From: AP-15 sp036500965
Lineage (GTDB): Bacteria; Pseudomonadota; Alphaproteobacteria; ATCC43930; CGMCC-115725
Direction: 5' to 3'
NCBI GenBank assembly: GCA_036500965.1
Contig: DASYBC010000108.1
Span: 20,533-84,532, forward strand
Length of the DNA stretch: 64,000 nucleotides
Part shown: positions 24,952-33,028 of the stretch, one piece after another
Position numbering within the stretch: position 1 is the first letter of the stretch
Layout: each line of letters starts with the position of its first letter
Made by a program: the position numbers and the translations under genes
Notes under the pieces: model-generated
Database searches by the model: none
What the model saw: the letters and a program-made list of their open reading frames with translations, nothing else
Told to the model about the DNA's origin: nothing

Positions 24952-25617
24952 TCAGCCTGACATGCTCCCGGCAGCTAATGCCGCCAGCTGTTCGAACTGG
25001 TTGGTTGTTATTTTAGGTGGATTCTGTGTACAGGGACATCGACCGAAAATTGCCCTTATCCCCTCGCAATTCAAAACCGGTGGACACCAGAGCTCGAGGA
25101 AATCAGCCCGGCATGCGAGGAATACCGGATAATCTCGCGCTCGAGCTCGGTAACCCAGGTCCCAAAGGCGAATAGCCTGTTCCGGGTTCTTTTCCACGTC
25201 TATCCGCTGCTTCACTTCCTTTGGTGGATCTCTGTTCGTTCGTTCATACATCTGAGGTGCATTGCCCGGTACCATACAATTGCTTGGTGAAGCGCTTCCT
25301 ATTGACCCGTACCACTCAGCCGCTTGTTCATGAGAAGTGAAACGCTGTTCGATCGTCATCAAAGCGACGAGGCGCCGGTTCCAGTCGCCCAAATATTTCT
25401 TTTTTACGGTGATATACGCGACGCGGTCTCCCGGGCGGAGCCGCGGTGCAAAATTCCGCCCTCGGCAGAGCGCCGATATCGATGGCATGGCAATCTGAAA
25501 ATCGGGCTCGCGACGACACGAACCATCGATAAAGGGCGGCAGCCCGTCACCGGCAACCGCTTTGCGACCCGAAGCGCTTGCGGTGAGCGGCCGGTATGAA
25601 CACAGATAGTCGGACAT
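24952..25617 (-). CDS. Hypothetical protein, possible PUA/EVE-like (Nmad-type)
   Basis: A 221-residue protein of lower GC than its neighbours, with AAGGAG before the ATG at 25617. The block FIDGSCRREPDFQ, PSISALCRGRNFAPRLRPGDRVAYITVKKKY and RRLVALMTIEQRF looks like a compact beta-barrel with a 'GDxVAYIT' turn, reminiscent of PUA/EVE-fold and nucleotide-modification-associated (Nmad) proteins. Several Cys are in the C-terminal half (CEGIRAIFGRCPC). This is a pattern impression only. It stands alone between the aminotransferase and a truncated hicB, both signs of a disturbed region. Confidence 0.5.
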   Translation of the reverse strand: MSDYLCSYRPLTASASGRKAVAGDGLPPFIDGSCRREPDFQIAMPSISALCRGRNFAPRLRPGDRVAYITVKKKYLGDWNRRLVALMTIEQRFTSHEQAAEWYGSIGSASPSNCMVPGNAPQMYERTNRDPPKEVKQRIDVEKNPEQAIRLWDLGYRARARDYPVFLACRADFLELWCPPVLNCEGIRAIFGRCPCTQNPPKITTNQFEQLAALAAGSMSG

Positions 25618-25755
25618 GTGCTTCTCCTTCGAAACCCAGGGTGGACCGCCCTGATCTTCCAGATAGTTCGCTGTGCTTGGAATGCTGGATGAAACCCGCC
25701 CTCGACGGGGGGTCTCCTAAGACCGCGACCTCGACGTATCGACCTGGCTCGACGG

Positions 25756-25929
25756 TTACGGAATAGGCAGTTCGTCCTCACGCAGCCCGCTCAAATGCAA
25801 ATCCGCGGCCTTGCGGATCAGCTGCTCGGTTTCTTCCAATGCGACACCGGTGGCGCTGCACCCGGGGAGGAGGTCCGGCGCGTCCGAATAATTATCACCG
25901 GCTTTCTCGACGGCGATCGCGTAACGCAT
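25756..25929 (-). CDS. HicB-like antitoxin, N-terminal domain only, orphan
   Basis: Translation gives 57 residues starting MRYAIAVEKAGDNYSDAPDLLPGC and including SATGVALEETEQLIRKAADLHLSGLREDELPIP. This is the HicB RNase-H-like fold signature (usual form: NYSAYVPDLPGCVATG...HLEGLREDGLPIP). The C-terminal DNA-binding helix-turn-helix of full HicB is absent and no HicA toxin is adjacent. It begins 6 bases after the stop of the MBL gene, so may be co-transcribed with it. A solitary or relic antitoxin. Confidence 0.8.
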   Translation of the reverse strand: MRYAIAVEKAGDNYSDAPDLLPGCSATGVALEETEQLIRKAADLHLSGLREDELPIP

Positions 25930-25935
25930 GGGATG

Positions 25936-26841
25936 TCACGACCGGGCGGGGCGATAGCTCGTGTCGAGCGTCGGCGGGCCGTCGCTCTCGACAATGCCGC
26001 GCGCAGTGAGATCCAGTAGATGCGCGTGCACCGATCTCCCGGCAGCGCGGCGCAGCCCCTGCTGCAGCCCGGCATAGAGCCGGTCCACGATGTCCTCGAT
26101 CCGCCCGGCGCCGGATTTCACACATTCGAGAATGCCGGCCTCGCGCTCGCGGCGATGGGCGATGAAGGCGCGGACATGAGCCTGCGGCTCGGTGATCGCC
26201 GGGCCGTGGGTCGGCCAATAGACCGCGTCCGGGCGCGCCAGCAATTTGTCGAGCGAGGCCATGTAGGCGGCCATGTCGCCGTCGGGTGGGGCGATCACGC
26301 TGGTGGACCAGCCCATCACATGATCGCCGCTGAACAGGATACCCCGGTCGGGCAGCGCAAAGCAGAGATGGTTAGAAGTGTGGCCCGGGGTGTGAACGGC
26401 TTCGAACCGCCAGCCTGGTCCGGCGATAACGTCGCCGTCATGCACGGTGACATCGGGCGAAAAATCCCAGTCGCCGCCTTCTTCGACCGCGGCGTCGCCG
26501 CGCCGGCCCCCGGCGTGCGGGCCAAAGCCATAGGTTTGGGCCCCGGTCGCCGCCTTCACCGCCGCTGCTGCCGGCGAATGGTCGCGATGGGTGTGGGTGA
26601 TCAGGATGTGTGTCACCCGCTCGCCAGCGAGCCCGGCCAGCAGCGCTGCAACATGCTCCTCGAGGTCGGGGCCGGGGTCGATCACCGCGACCTCGCCCTC
26701 GCCGACGATGTAGGTCCCGGTGCCGCGGAAGGTGAACGGGCTCGGGTTGCGGGCAACAATACGGCGGATTCCCGGCGCCACGCTTTCGAGCCGGCCATAT
26801 TCGAACGAGAATTCGCGACGGAACGGGATGTCGATAGCCAT
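25936..26841 (-). CDS. MBL-fold metallohydrolase (LACTB2-like)
   Basis: A 301-residue metallo-beta-lactamase-fold enzyme. The metal motif HTHRDH is at residues 83-88, with further ligands in VHTPGHTSNHLCF and FSGDHVMGW and the late His in YWPTHGPAI. A C-terminal winged-helix-like tail (ILECVKSGAGRIEDIVDRLYAGL) is typical of the LACTB2 group, whose members include RNA- or thioester-hydrolysing enzymes. Substrate unknown. Confidence 0.88.
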   Translation of the reverse strand: MAIDIPFRREFSFEYGRLESVAPGIRRIVARNPSPFTFRGTGTYIVGEGEVAVIDPGPDLEEHVAALLAGLAGERVTHILITHTHRDHSPAAAAVKAATGAQTYGFGPHAGGRRGDAAVEEGGDWDFSPDVTVHDGDVIAGPGWRFEAVHTPGHTSNHLCFALPDRGILFSGDHVMGWSTSVIAPPDGDMAAYMASLDKLLARPDAVYWPTHGPAITEPQAHVRAFIAHRREREAGILECVKSGAGRIEDIVDRLYAGLQQGLRRAAGRSVHAHLLDLTARGIVESDGPPTLDTSYRPARS

Positions 26842-26922
26842 GATCCGAAGATTACCCGAGATCCCCCGCGCAGCCCAGGGGCTAAGGTGCTATCGCTTGG
26901 CTCGCGGAAGGAGGCATTGCCG

Positions 26923-27168
26923 ATGAAGATCAGCTTCGATATCGACTGCTCGCCGGAAGAGGCACGCAAGTTTTTCGGACTCCCCGACGTGCGGCCGCTG
27001 CAGGAGGCGCTCCTCAACGAGGTGCAGCAGCGGATCAGCGCCAACCTCAAGGCCATGGACGCCAAGGCCCTGATCGACACCTGGCTGCCCGCCGGCCTCA
27101 AAGGGTTCGAGCAATGGCAGCAGATATTGATGGCGCAGATGGCCGGCGCTGCCAGCCAGAAGAAATAG
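26923..27168 (+). CDS. DUF6489 family protein
   Basis: An 81-residue protein, MKISFDIDCSPEEARKFFGLPDV..., matching the small alphaproteobacterial DUF6489 family of unknown function. Gly-rich GAAGGAGG ribosome-binding site upstream. Predicted mostly helical and amphipathic (ISANLKAMDAKALIDTWLPAGLKGF), ending in Gln/Lys. A 15-base sequence spanning its stop codon is repeated directly after it. Confidence 0.8.
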   Translation: MKISFDIDCSPEEARKFFGLPDVRPLQEALLNEVQQRISANLKAMDAKALIDTWLPAGLKGFEQWQQILMAQMAGAASQKK

Positions 27169-27189
27169 CCGTCGGCCAGAAGAAATAGC
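27155..27189. repeat. Short tandem duplication across a stop codon
   Basis: GCCAGAAGAAATAGC occurs at 27155-27169 and again at 27175-27189. The first copy contains the last codons and TAG stop of the DUF6489 gene. A small slippage duplication. Confidence 0.85.
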
Positions 27190-27249
27190 GGTGCCGTCGC
27201 AGGCGGAGGGCTAGGGTGAGGGGCAATTTCTCAGGCTGAGAACCAACCG

Positions 27250-28152
27250 ATGAAGCTCCCCGCGCATAACCGCTACGACTACGTCCCGATCCACGAGCGG
27301 CCGCAATACGAGTGGCCCGAGGGGAAGCGGCTCGCCGTCGCGTTCAACAACAACATCGAATACTTCGCCTTTGGCGCCGGGCTCGGCAGCGATTCGACCG
27401 GGGCGGCGGCGGCGCAGAGCCAGCGCAACTATGCCTGGCGCGACTACGGCAACCGGGTCGGTTTGTGGCATTACCTCGACCTGCTCGACGAGTTCGGCCT
27501 GCCGGGCGCGCACAACGTCAACTCGGCGGTGCTCGAAGCCTGCCCCGAGATTGTCGAGCGCCTCAACGCGCGCGGCGACGAATATGTCGGCCACGGCCGC
27601 ACCAATTCCGAGCGCCAGGACATCCTGTGGGAGGAGGACGAGGCGCGGCTGATCAACGAATGCACCGAGGCGGTTGCGCGCTTATCGGGCCGGCGGCCGG
27701 AGGGCTGGCTCGGCCCCTATATCGCCCAGAGCGCGGTCACCCTCGACCTGTTGAAGGAGGCCGGCTACCGCTATGTTATGGACTGGGCGATGGACGACCA
27801 GCCGGTGTGGATGCGCACCCGCTCGGGGCCGATCCTGTCGGTGCCCTACCCGCTCGAATTGAACGACTCGCCGTCGCTGGTGTTTCGCCGCCACACCGGC
27901 CGCCAATTCGCCGAGATGGTGATCGACCAGTTCGACGAGATGCTCGACCAATCGCGCAAATACCCGCTGGTCTTTGCCGTTTCGGTGCACCCCTTCATCA
28001 TCGGCCAGCCGTTCCGGCTGCGCGCTTTCCGCGGCGCCGTGCGCCACATCCTCGAGCACCGCGACGAGCTGTGGATCACCACCCCCGGCGAAATCGCCCG
28101 CTATTGCGAGAGCTTGCCCGAGGGGACCGTCCCCGGCTCCGTCACCCCGTAA
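27250..28152 (+). CDS. Polysaccharide deacetylase-family protein (PuuE-like)
   Basis: A 300-residue NodB-fold protein of the PuuE/allantoinase-like group: RYDYVPIHERPQYEWPEGKRLAVAFNNNIEYF, YGNRVGLWHYLDLLDEFGLPGAHNVNSAVLEACPEI, GRTNSERQ, and GYRYVMDWAMDDQP. Members act on cyclic amides or acylated substrates (ureide pathways) rather than sugars; actual substrate unknown. Its 3' end overlaps the GNAT gene on the other strand by 11 bases (tail to tail). Confidence 0.85.
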   Translation: MKLPAHNRYDYVPIHERPQYEWPEGKRLAVAFNNNIEYFAFGAGLGSDSTGAAAAQSQRNYAWRDYGNRVGLWHYLDLLDEFGLPGAHNVNSAVLEACPEIVERLNARGDEYVGHGRTNSERQDILWEEDEARLINECTEAVARLSGRRPEGWLGPYIAQSAVTLDLLKEAGYRYVMDWAMDDQPVWMRTRSGPILSVPYPLELNDSPSLVFRRHTGRQFAEMVIDQFDEMLDQSRKYPLVFAVSVHPFIIGQPFRLRAFRGAVRHILEHRDELWITTPGEIARYCESLPEGTVPGSVTP

Positions 28153-28864
28153 CCATCTCGCGAAAGCTAGCCAGGCTGGCGCGCTGGCGCCCTTCGCCGT
28201 CGAAATTGGCCGGGTCGAGCCAACGCTCGAACGCGGCGCGCAATGCCGGCCACTCGCGGTCGATGATCGAGAACCAAGCGGTGTCGCGGTTGCGCTCCTT
28301 ATAGACGGTCGCCTGCCGGAACAGCCCTTCATAGCGAAAGCCGAGGCGCTGGGCCGCGGCCCGCGACGGCGCGTTCAGCGCATCGCATTTCCATTCGTAG
28401 CGGCGATAGCCGAGCTCGTCGAAGACGCGGCGCATCAAGAGATACATCGCTTCGGTCGCCGCCGGCCGGCGCTGCAAGCGCGGGCTGTAGGTGATGCCGC
28501 CGACCTCGATCACGCCGGCCGCGGCATCGATCCGCATCAGGCTGGCGATGCCGACGGCCTTGCCGGTGCGGCGATCGATGATCGCGTGGCGCAATGGGTC
28601 GGCGGTGCGGCACGCCGCCTCCACCCACTGGCGAAACACTTCCAGCGACGCGAATGGGCCATAGGGCAGGTAGGTCCAGTTGCGGCCCTCCGCGTCTTCG
28701 CTGTTGGCGGCAAACAATTCGGCGGCGTGGCGCTCCAGATCGAGCGGCTCGACCCGGCAGAAGCGCCCCTCGATCGGGCTGCGCGGCGGCAACGGCCGCG
28801 CCGACCAGCCCGGCAGCGCCGCCCCGATCGGCTGACCGAATTCATTCGTCCGCGGGTCGCTCAT
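28142..28864 (-). CDS. GNAT-family N-acetyltransferase (RimJ/RimL-like)
   Basis: A 240-residue acetyltransferase. Start at the ATG at 28864 (SDPRTNEFGQPIG is conserved in the family); the frame reaches 28930 without a family-like sequence. RPLPPRSPIEGRFCRVEPLD and GIASLMRIDAAAGVIEVGGITYSPRLQRRPAATEAMYLLMRRVFDELGYRRYEWKCDALN fit the RimJ-type fold, with the acetyl-CoA-binding QRRPAATEA (R/QxxGxA position). Likely acetylates amino groups of a protein or small molecule. Confidence 0.88.
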   Translation of the reverse strand: MSDPRTNEFGQPIGAALPGWSARPLPPRSPIEGRFCRVEPLDLERHAAELFAANSEDAEGRNWTYLPYGPFASLEVFRQWVEAACRTADPLRHAIIDRRTGKAVGIASLMRIDAAAGVIEVGGITYSPRLQRRPAATEAMYLLMRRVFDELGYRRYEWKCDALNAPSRAAAQRLGFRYEGLFRQATVYKERNRDTAWFSIIDREWPALRAAFERWLDPANFDGEGRQRASLASFREMVTG

Positions 28865-28933
28865 CCCTACCTCCGCATCGCCGTCGCTGGTTCGGTCGAT
28901 GATAGCGCGCCCAGGCGTTGTCGCGCACAACCA

Positions 28934-30298
28934 CTAGAGCCACCACAGGCCGGCGAGGATGGTCAGCACGGTCAGCGGGGCGCCGACCCGGAAATATTGC
29001 CAGAAGCCGATCGCCACGCCGCGCCGGGCGGCGCGCTGGACCACGATCAGGTTGGCCACCGAGCCGAGGATCGTCAGATTGCCGGCCAGGGTGGCGGTCA
29101 TCGCCGCGACCAGCCAGGCGCGGCGCGGGTCGGGCAGGGCCGCGATGAACGGCTTCAGCACCAGCACCGCCGGCACGTTGCTGACCAGGTTCGACAGTGT
29201 GGCGGTGACCAGCGCCAAAACCGGGGTGCGGTCGAGGTGCTGGCGCCCGATTGCGGTGACGATCCGCGGCGACAGCAGCGACTTCTCGGCGCCGGAGACG
29301 ACGATGAAGAGGCCGGCGAACATCAACAGGAGCGGCCAGTCGATCTCGCGATAGATCTTGTCGCTGCGGACCGCGCGCGTCACCAGCAGCACCGCGCCGG
29401 CGACCAGCGCCAGCTTGGCCGGCTCCAGCCCGGCGAAGAACCCGGCCATCATCGCCAGCGCCACCAAGCCCGTCTTGGCCGCCAGCGGCCGGTAGGCGTG
29501 GGCCGGCGCCGGCGTGCCGTGCAGCCGCTCCCGGGTCCGGAACTCGGCCGGATGCAACAGTGCGATCAGAGCAAAGGTGATCAAGAGGCCGATCGCCGCG
29601 ACCGGCGACAGTGCCGCAGCAAAGCTGCCGTAGGGAATGTGCGAGAAGCTGCCGATCATGATGTTTTGCGGGTTGCCGGTGATCGTCGCGACACTGCCGA
29701 TGTTCGAGGCCATGGCCAGCGCCAACAGATAAGGCACCGGGTCGCGGCGCAGCCGCAGCACCAAATCGAGGACCAGCGGGGTCAGCGCCAGGCAGATCGT
29801 GTCGTTGACCAGAAAGGCCGAGAACAGGCCCGAGGTCAGGATCACCGCGGCGAGCAGCAGCAGCGGGTGGCGGGCGCGGGAAGCGGCCCAGTTGGCGGCC
29901 AGGCGGAAAAAGCCGGAGAGGCGCAGGTTGCCGACGACGATCATCATGCCGAGCAGCAGAGCGATCGTGTCGAAGTCGATCGCGCGCAGCGCCTGGCCGA
30001 GCGACAGCACGCCGATCGCGACCATCAGGCTGGCGCCGAGCAATGCCGCCCCGGCGCGATCGAGATAAAACCCCGGCAGCTTGCCGATCGCGATGACCAG
30101 ATAGGTTGCGGCGAAGATCAGCGCCGCCGCGGCGGGCACCGGGTTCGCCGCGATCGCGGCCAACATCGAAGGCCACCGGTCCGCGGCGAGGACCGCAGCG
30201 ACCGCGACAATCGCGATCGCGGCGACGCCGGCAATGCGGCTGAGCGCTCGGCGCTGGCGCGGCGCGCGCGACCGCCCGCCGGGATCAGGCGCCGCCAT
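28934..30298 (-). CDS. SLC13/ArsB-type anion transporter
   Basis: A 454-residue protein with 11-12 hydrophobic segments from the ion transporter superfamily (ArsB/NhaD/SLC13). Signature re-entrant loops are FLVNDTICLALTPLVLDL and NLVSNVPAVLVLKPFI, plus ASNIGSVATITGNPQNIMIGS. Likely moves arsenite, citrate-like or other anions; no arsR/arsC neighbour supports arsenic. Starts at a TGATG overlap with the preceding MFS remnant, so they were once co-translated. Confidence 0.85.
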   Translation of the reverse strand: MAAPDPGGRSRAPRQRRALSRIAGVAAIAIVAVAAVLAADRWPSMLAAIAANPVPAAAALIFAATYLVIAIGKLPGFYLDRAGAALLGASLMVAIGVLSLGQALRAIDFDTIALLLGMMIVVGNLRLSGFFRLAANWAASRARHPLLLLAAVILTSGLFSAFLVNDTICLALTPLVLDLVLRLRRDPVPYLLALAMASNIGSVATITGNPQNIMIGSFSHIPYGSFAAALSPVAAIGLLITFALIALLHPAEFRTRERLHGTPAPAHAYRPLAAKTGLVALAMMAGFFAGLEPAKLALVAGAVLLVTRAVRSDKIYREIDWPLLLMFAGLFIVVSGAEKSLLSPRIVTAIGRQHLDRTPVLALVTATLSNLVSNVPAVLVLKPFIAALPDPRRAWLVAAMTATLAGNLTILGSVANLIVVQRAARRGVAIGFWQYFRVGAPLTVLTILAGLWWL

Positions 30299-30690
30299 CA
30301 GCGGTGGTATGCCGGCGGCGCAGTTAGGCCGCCGCCCGGCGCCCCTTCGGCCGGCGACGGCTCATCCGACAACCGTGCCGTTTCCGGCATCGCAGCGGCG
30401 AGCACGCCGACGGCAATTGCCGCGGCGGCGGCGCAGGCGAGAAAGCCCGCCGAGTAGCCGAAATGGTCGACGATCACCCCGCCGGCGAGCCCGCTCACCG
30501 AGGCGCCGATGCCTTGGGCGATCGCGACCACCCCTTGCGCCACATTGTAGGTCACCAGCCCGACCTCGCCGAGGCTCCAGCGCTGCTGCGTGACCAGAAA
30601 GACGTTGAGATAGGGGCCGAGCGCGCCGCGCACATCGGCGAGCAGAAAATTCAGCGCGTCGAGCGAGGCTGCTCGGAAGCGGCGGGCCAC
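30298..30690 (-). pseudogene. MFS transporter remnant with internal deletion
   Basis: A 130-residue frame joins the first part of an MFS protein (FRAASLDALNFLLADVRGALGPYLNVFLVTQQRWSLGEVGLV) directly to its last two helices (NVAQGVVAIAQGIGASVSGLAGGVIVDHFGYSAGF). About 250 residues of transporter core are missing but the frame is open. It cannot be a working transporter. It retains its start and lies divergent to the dioxygenase operon. Confidence 0.75.
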
Positions 30691-30779
30691 CTGGTCAATC
30701 TCCGCGGCACCGGCGGCTGGTGCCGTCGCCCGGGTTTTCCGCTATCCTTGCGTTGTGGGGTTGGGAGTAGAGGCACGCA

Positions 30780-31718
30780 ATGCCGAGGCTGCACAACAAA
30801 ACCGAGGGCGACATTACCGCCGAGGTGCTCGAGCGGTTCGGGCAGACGCCGGATCCGCGGCTCAGAGAGATCATGCTGAGCCTGATCGGGCATCTGCATG
30901 CGTTTGTCCGCGACGTCAACCTGACCGAGGCCGAGTGGTTCCAGGCGATCGGGATTCTGACCGAGGCCGGCCGCATGTGCAGCGACAAGCGCCAGGAGTT
31001 CATCCTGTTCTCGGATACTCTCGGGGTGTCGATGGTGGTCGATCTCCTAAACCACTGCAAACCCGACGGCGCCACTGAGTCAACTGTGTTCGGCCCATTC
31101 CATCGCCAGGGCGCCCGCGAAATGCCGTGGGGCGGCAACATCGCCCATCTCGACAAGACAGGCACGCCCGCCCTGGTCGGCGGCCGGGTGCTCGGTCTCG
31201 ACGGCCGGCCGATTGCCGGCGCCTTGCTCGACGTGTGGCAGGCGCAGACCAGCGGTCTCTATGACTCGCAGGATCCCGATCTGCACGAGCTGCACATGCG
31301 CGGCAAGTTCCGCACCGACGCCGAGGGCCGGTATCTGATGCGCACTGTGCGCCCGGTTCATTACCCGATCCCGGCCGACGGCCCGGTCGGTGCCATGCTG
31401 TGCGCCACCGGCCGTCATCCGTGGCGCCCGGCGCACATCCATTTCGTCGTCTCGGCCGAGGGTTACGAGCCGGTGACGACACACATCTTCGACCGCGCCG
31501 ACGAATATCTCGGCAGCGACGCGGTCTTTGCCGTTAAAGATTCGCTGATCTGCGACTTCACCCGGCACGAGGCCCCCGACGCCGAGGCGGCGCGGCTGGG
31601 CATCGAGGGGCCCTACTACACGGCCGATTTCGATTTCCGCCTCAAACCCGCCTCCGCGGACAACCCGGACGTGCTCGATGCCCAGCGCCGCCTCGCGGCG
31701 CTCGGCGCCGCCAGCTGA
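30780..31718 (+). CDS. Intradiol ring-cleavage dioxygenase (hydroxyquinol/catechol 1,2-type)
   Basis: A 312-residue Fe(III) dioxygenase opening catechol-like rings between the hydroxyls. The ligands are visible: Tyr in SGLYDSQDPD, Tyr in RPVHYPIPADGPVG, and two His in HPWRPAHIHFVV. The N-terminal helical dimerisation region (HLHAFVRDVNLTEAEWFQAIGILTEAGRM) and length fit hydroxyquinol 1,2-dioxygenases best. First of three genes with a nitroreductase and a CMD protein. A 12-base sequence across its stop is duplicated. Confidence 0.9.
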   Translation: MPRLHNKTEGDITAEVLERFGQTPDPRLREIMLSLIGHLHAFVRDVNLTEAEWFQAIGILTEAGRMCSDKRQEFILFSDTLGVSMVVDLLNHCKPDGATESTVFGPFHRQGAREMPWGGNIAHLDKTGTPALVGGRVLGLDGRPIAGALLDVWQAQTSGLYDSQDPDLHELHMRGKFRTDAEGRYLMRTVRPVHYPIPADGPVGAMLCATGRHPWRPAHIHFVVSAEGYEPVTTHIFDRADEYLGSDAVFAVKDSLICDFTRHEAPDAEAARLGIEGPYYTADFDFRLKPASADNPDVLDAQRRLAALGAAS

Positions 31719-31739
31719 ACCTCCCGTAGCTGAACCTCC
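31713..31739. repeat. Short tandem duplication across a stop codon
   Basis: AGCTGAACCTCC occurs at 31713-31724 and 31728-31739 (period 15). The first copy contains the TGA stop of the dioxygenase gene. Confidence 0.8.
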
Positions 31740-31796
31740 TTGTGAGGCCGCGCCGATCCCCTCTAGACTTTGCCGCGACCGGACACGGAGGAACAC

Positions 31797-32444
31797 ATGC
31801 CCGAAGCAGCGCCAGGCGGAACCGACATCTTTGAGATCATGCACACGGTGCGGGCGATGCGGCGGTTGAAGCCCGACCCGGTGCCCGACGAGCTGATCCG
31901 TAAGATCCTGCTCGCTGGCCAGGCGGCGGCCAATGGCGGCAACACCCAGCGCTGGCGCTTTCTGGTATTGAAAAACCACCCCGGCAAAAAAGTTGTGCAG
32001 GGCTACTATAAGAAGCTGTTCGACGAGGTCGTCGGGCCGCGCTACCGCAACAGCGCACCGCCGCCTGGATCGGATCAGGCGCGGCAATTGCGGCAGATGA
32101 CCGCAAACCAGTATCTGACCGACCATTACCATGAGGCGCCGGTGTGGATCGTTGCCTGTCTCGAAGGCGAAAATCCGGGATATTCGTCCGGCGCATCGAT
32201 CTATCCGGCAGTGCAGAACATGCTCTTGGCGGCGCGGGCGCTCGGTCTCGGCTCGACCCTGACGACACGGCACATCGGCTACGCAAAGGAGTGCGACGAG
32301 GCGATGGGCATCCCGCCCGGCTTCCATTCCTACGCGATCCTGCCGATCGGCTACCCAATAGGCCGGTTTGGCCCGGTCGGCCGCGGCCCGCTCTCCGAAG
32401 TCGTCTATCTCGACGGGTGGGACAAGCCCTATCCCGGCATCTGA
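31797..32444 (+). CDS. Nitroreductase-family flavoprotein
   Basis: A 215-residue FMN-dependent oxidoreductase. ATG at 31797 follows a GGAGGA site; the frame extends 9 codons upstream. TVRAMRRLKPDPVPDELI, AANGGNTQRWRFLVL (FMN phosphate and ring contacts) and MLLAARALGLGSTLTTRH are characteristic. Probably reduces a nitro-aromatic or quinone-like intermediate; it is 78 bases after the ring-cleavage gene and 15 bases before the CMD gene. Confidence 0.9.
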   Translation: MPEAAPGGTDIFEIMHTVRAMRRLKPDPVPDELIRKILLAGQAAANGGNTQRWRFLVLKNHPGKKVVQGYYKKLFDEVVGPRYRNSAPPPGSDQARQLRQMTANQYLTDHYHEAPVWIVACLEGENPGYSSGASIYPAVQNMLLAARALGLGSTLTTRHIGYAKECDEAMGIPPGFHSYAILPIGYPIGRFGPVGRGPLSEVVYLDGWDKPYPGI

Positions 32445-32459
32445 TCCAGGGAGGAAAGC

Positions 32460-33008
32460 ATGCCCAGAATTGCCCCGGTCGCCGGCAAAGCCGATGTCCC
32501 GGCCGAGCACCACCATGTCGTTGACGAGGTTGTAAAAGTGTTTGGCGGGGTGCGCGGCCCGTTCAGCATCATGCTGAAGAGCCCTCCTCTCGCCGAACGG
32601 GTGCTGCCGCTGGTCACCTTTTTTCGCGAGGGCAGCGTGGTCGAGGCCAAGCTGCGTTCGCACGCGATCCTCGCCGCGGTGCGCGAAAAGGAGGCGGCTT
32701 ATGTGTGGGCGGCGCAGGTTGGCGCCGCGCGGCGGGCCGGCGTGCCCGACGCTGCGATCGATTTGCTGCGCGCCAAGGGCGACCCCGCTTCCTTGCCCGC
32801 CGACGAGCGCGACGTCGTCACCTACACCCGCCAGCTGATCCGCAACAACAAGGTCGATCAGGCATTGTTCGACCGGCTCAAGGACCGCCACGGCGAGCAG
32901 TGGCTGGTCGAATTGACCGCGGCGGCCAACTACTTCGCGTTCCTCTCCGGAATGGTCAACGCGTTCGAGGTGCCAGCCCCACCCGACGGCGACAAGCTGC
33001 CGGGCTGA
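32460..33008 (+). CDS. Carboxymuconolactone decarboxylase-family protein without catalytic Cys
   Basis: A 182-residue all-helical protein of the CMD/AhpD superfamily. The usual E...CxxH signature is replaced: EKEAAYVWAAQVGAARRAGV has no cysteine, and the protein has none at all, so AhpD-type peroxidase activity is excluded. It is the third gene of the dioxygenase-nitroreductase-CMD row, supporting a role in aromatic breakdown. Confidence 0.85.
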   Translation: MPRIAPVAGKADVPAEHHHVVDEVVKVFGGVRGPFSIMLKSPPLAERVLPLVTFFREGSVVEAKLRSHAILAAVREKEAAYVWAAQVGAARRAGVPDAAIDLLRAKGDPASLPADERDVVTYTRQLIRNNKVDQALFDRLKDRHGEQWLVELTAAANYFAFLSGMVNAFEVPAPPDGDKLPG

Positions 33009-33028
33009 TCCGCCCGCCTGGCCGCGCC

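Noticed and set aside
27974..30457. 827-codon plus-strand open frame
   Set aside because: Antisense to the GNAT and SLC13-type genes and overlapping the deacetylase; composition is typical of a shadow frame and no family is visible.
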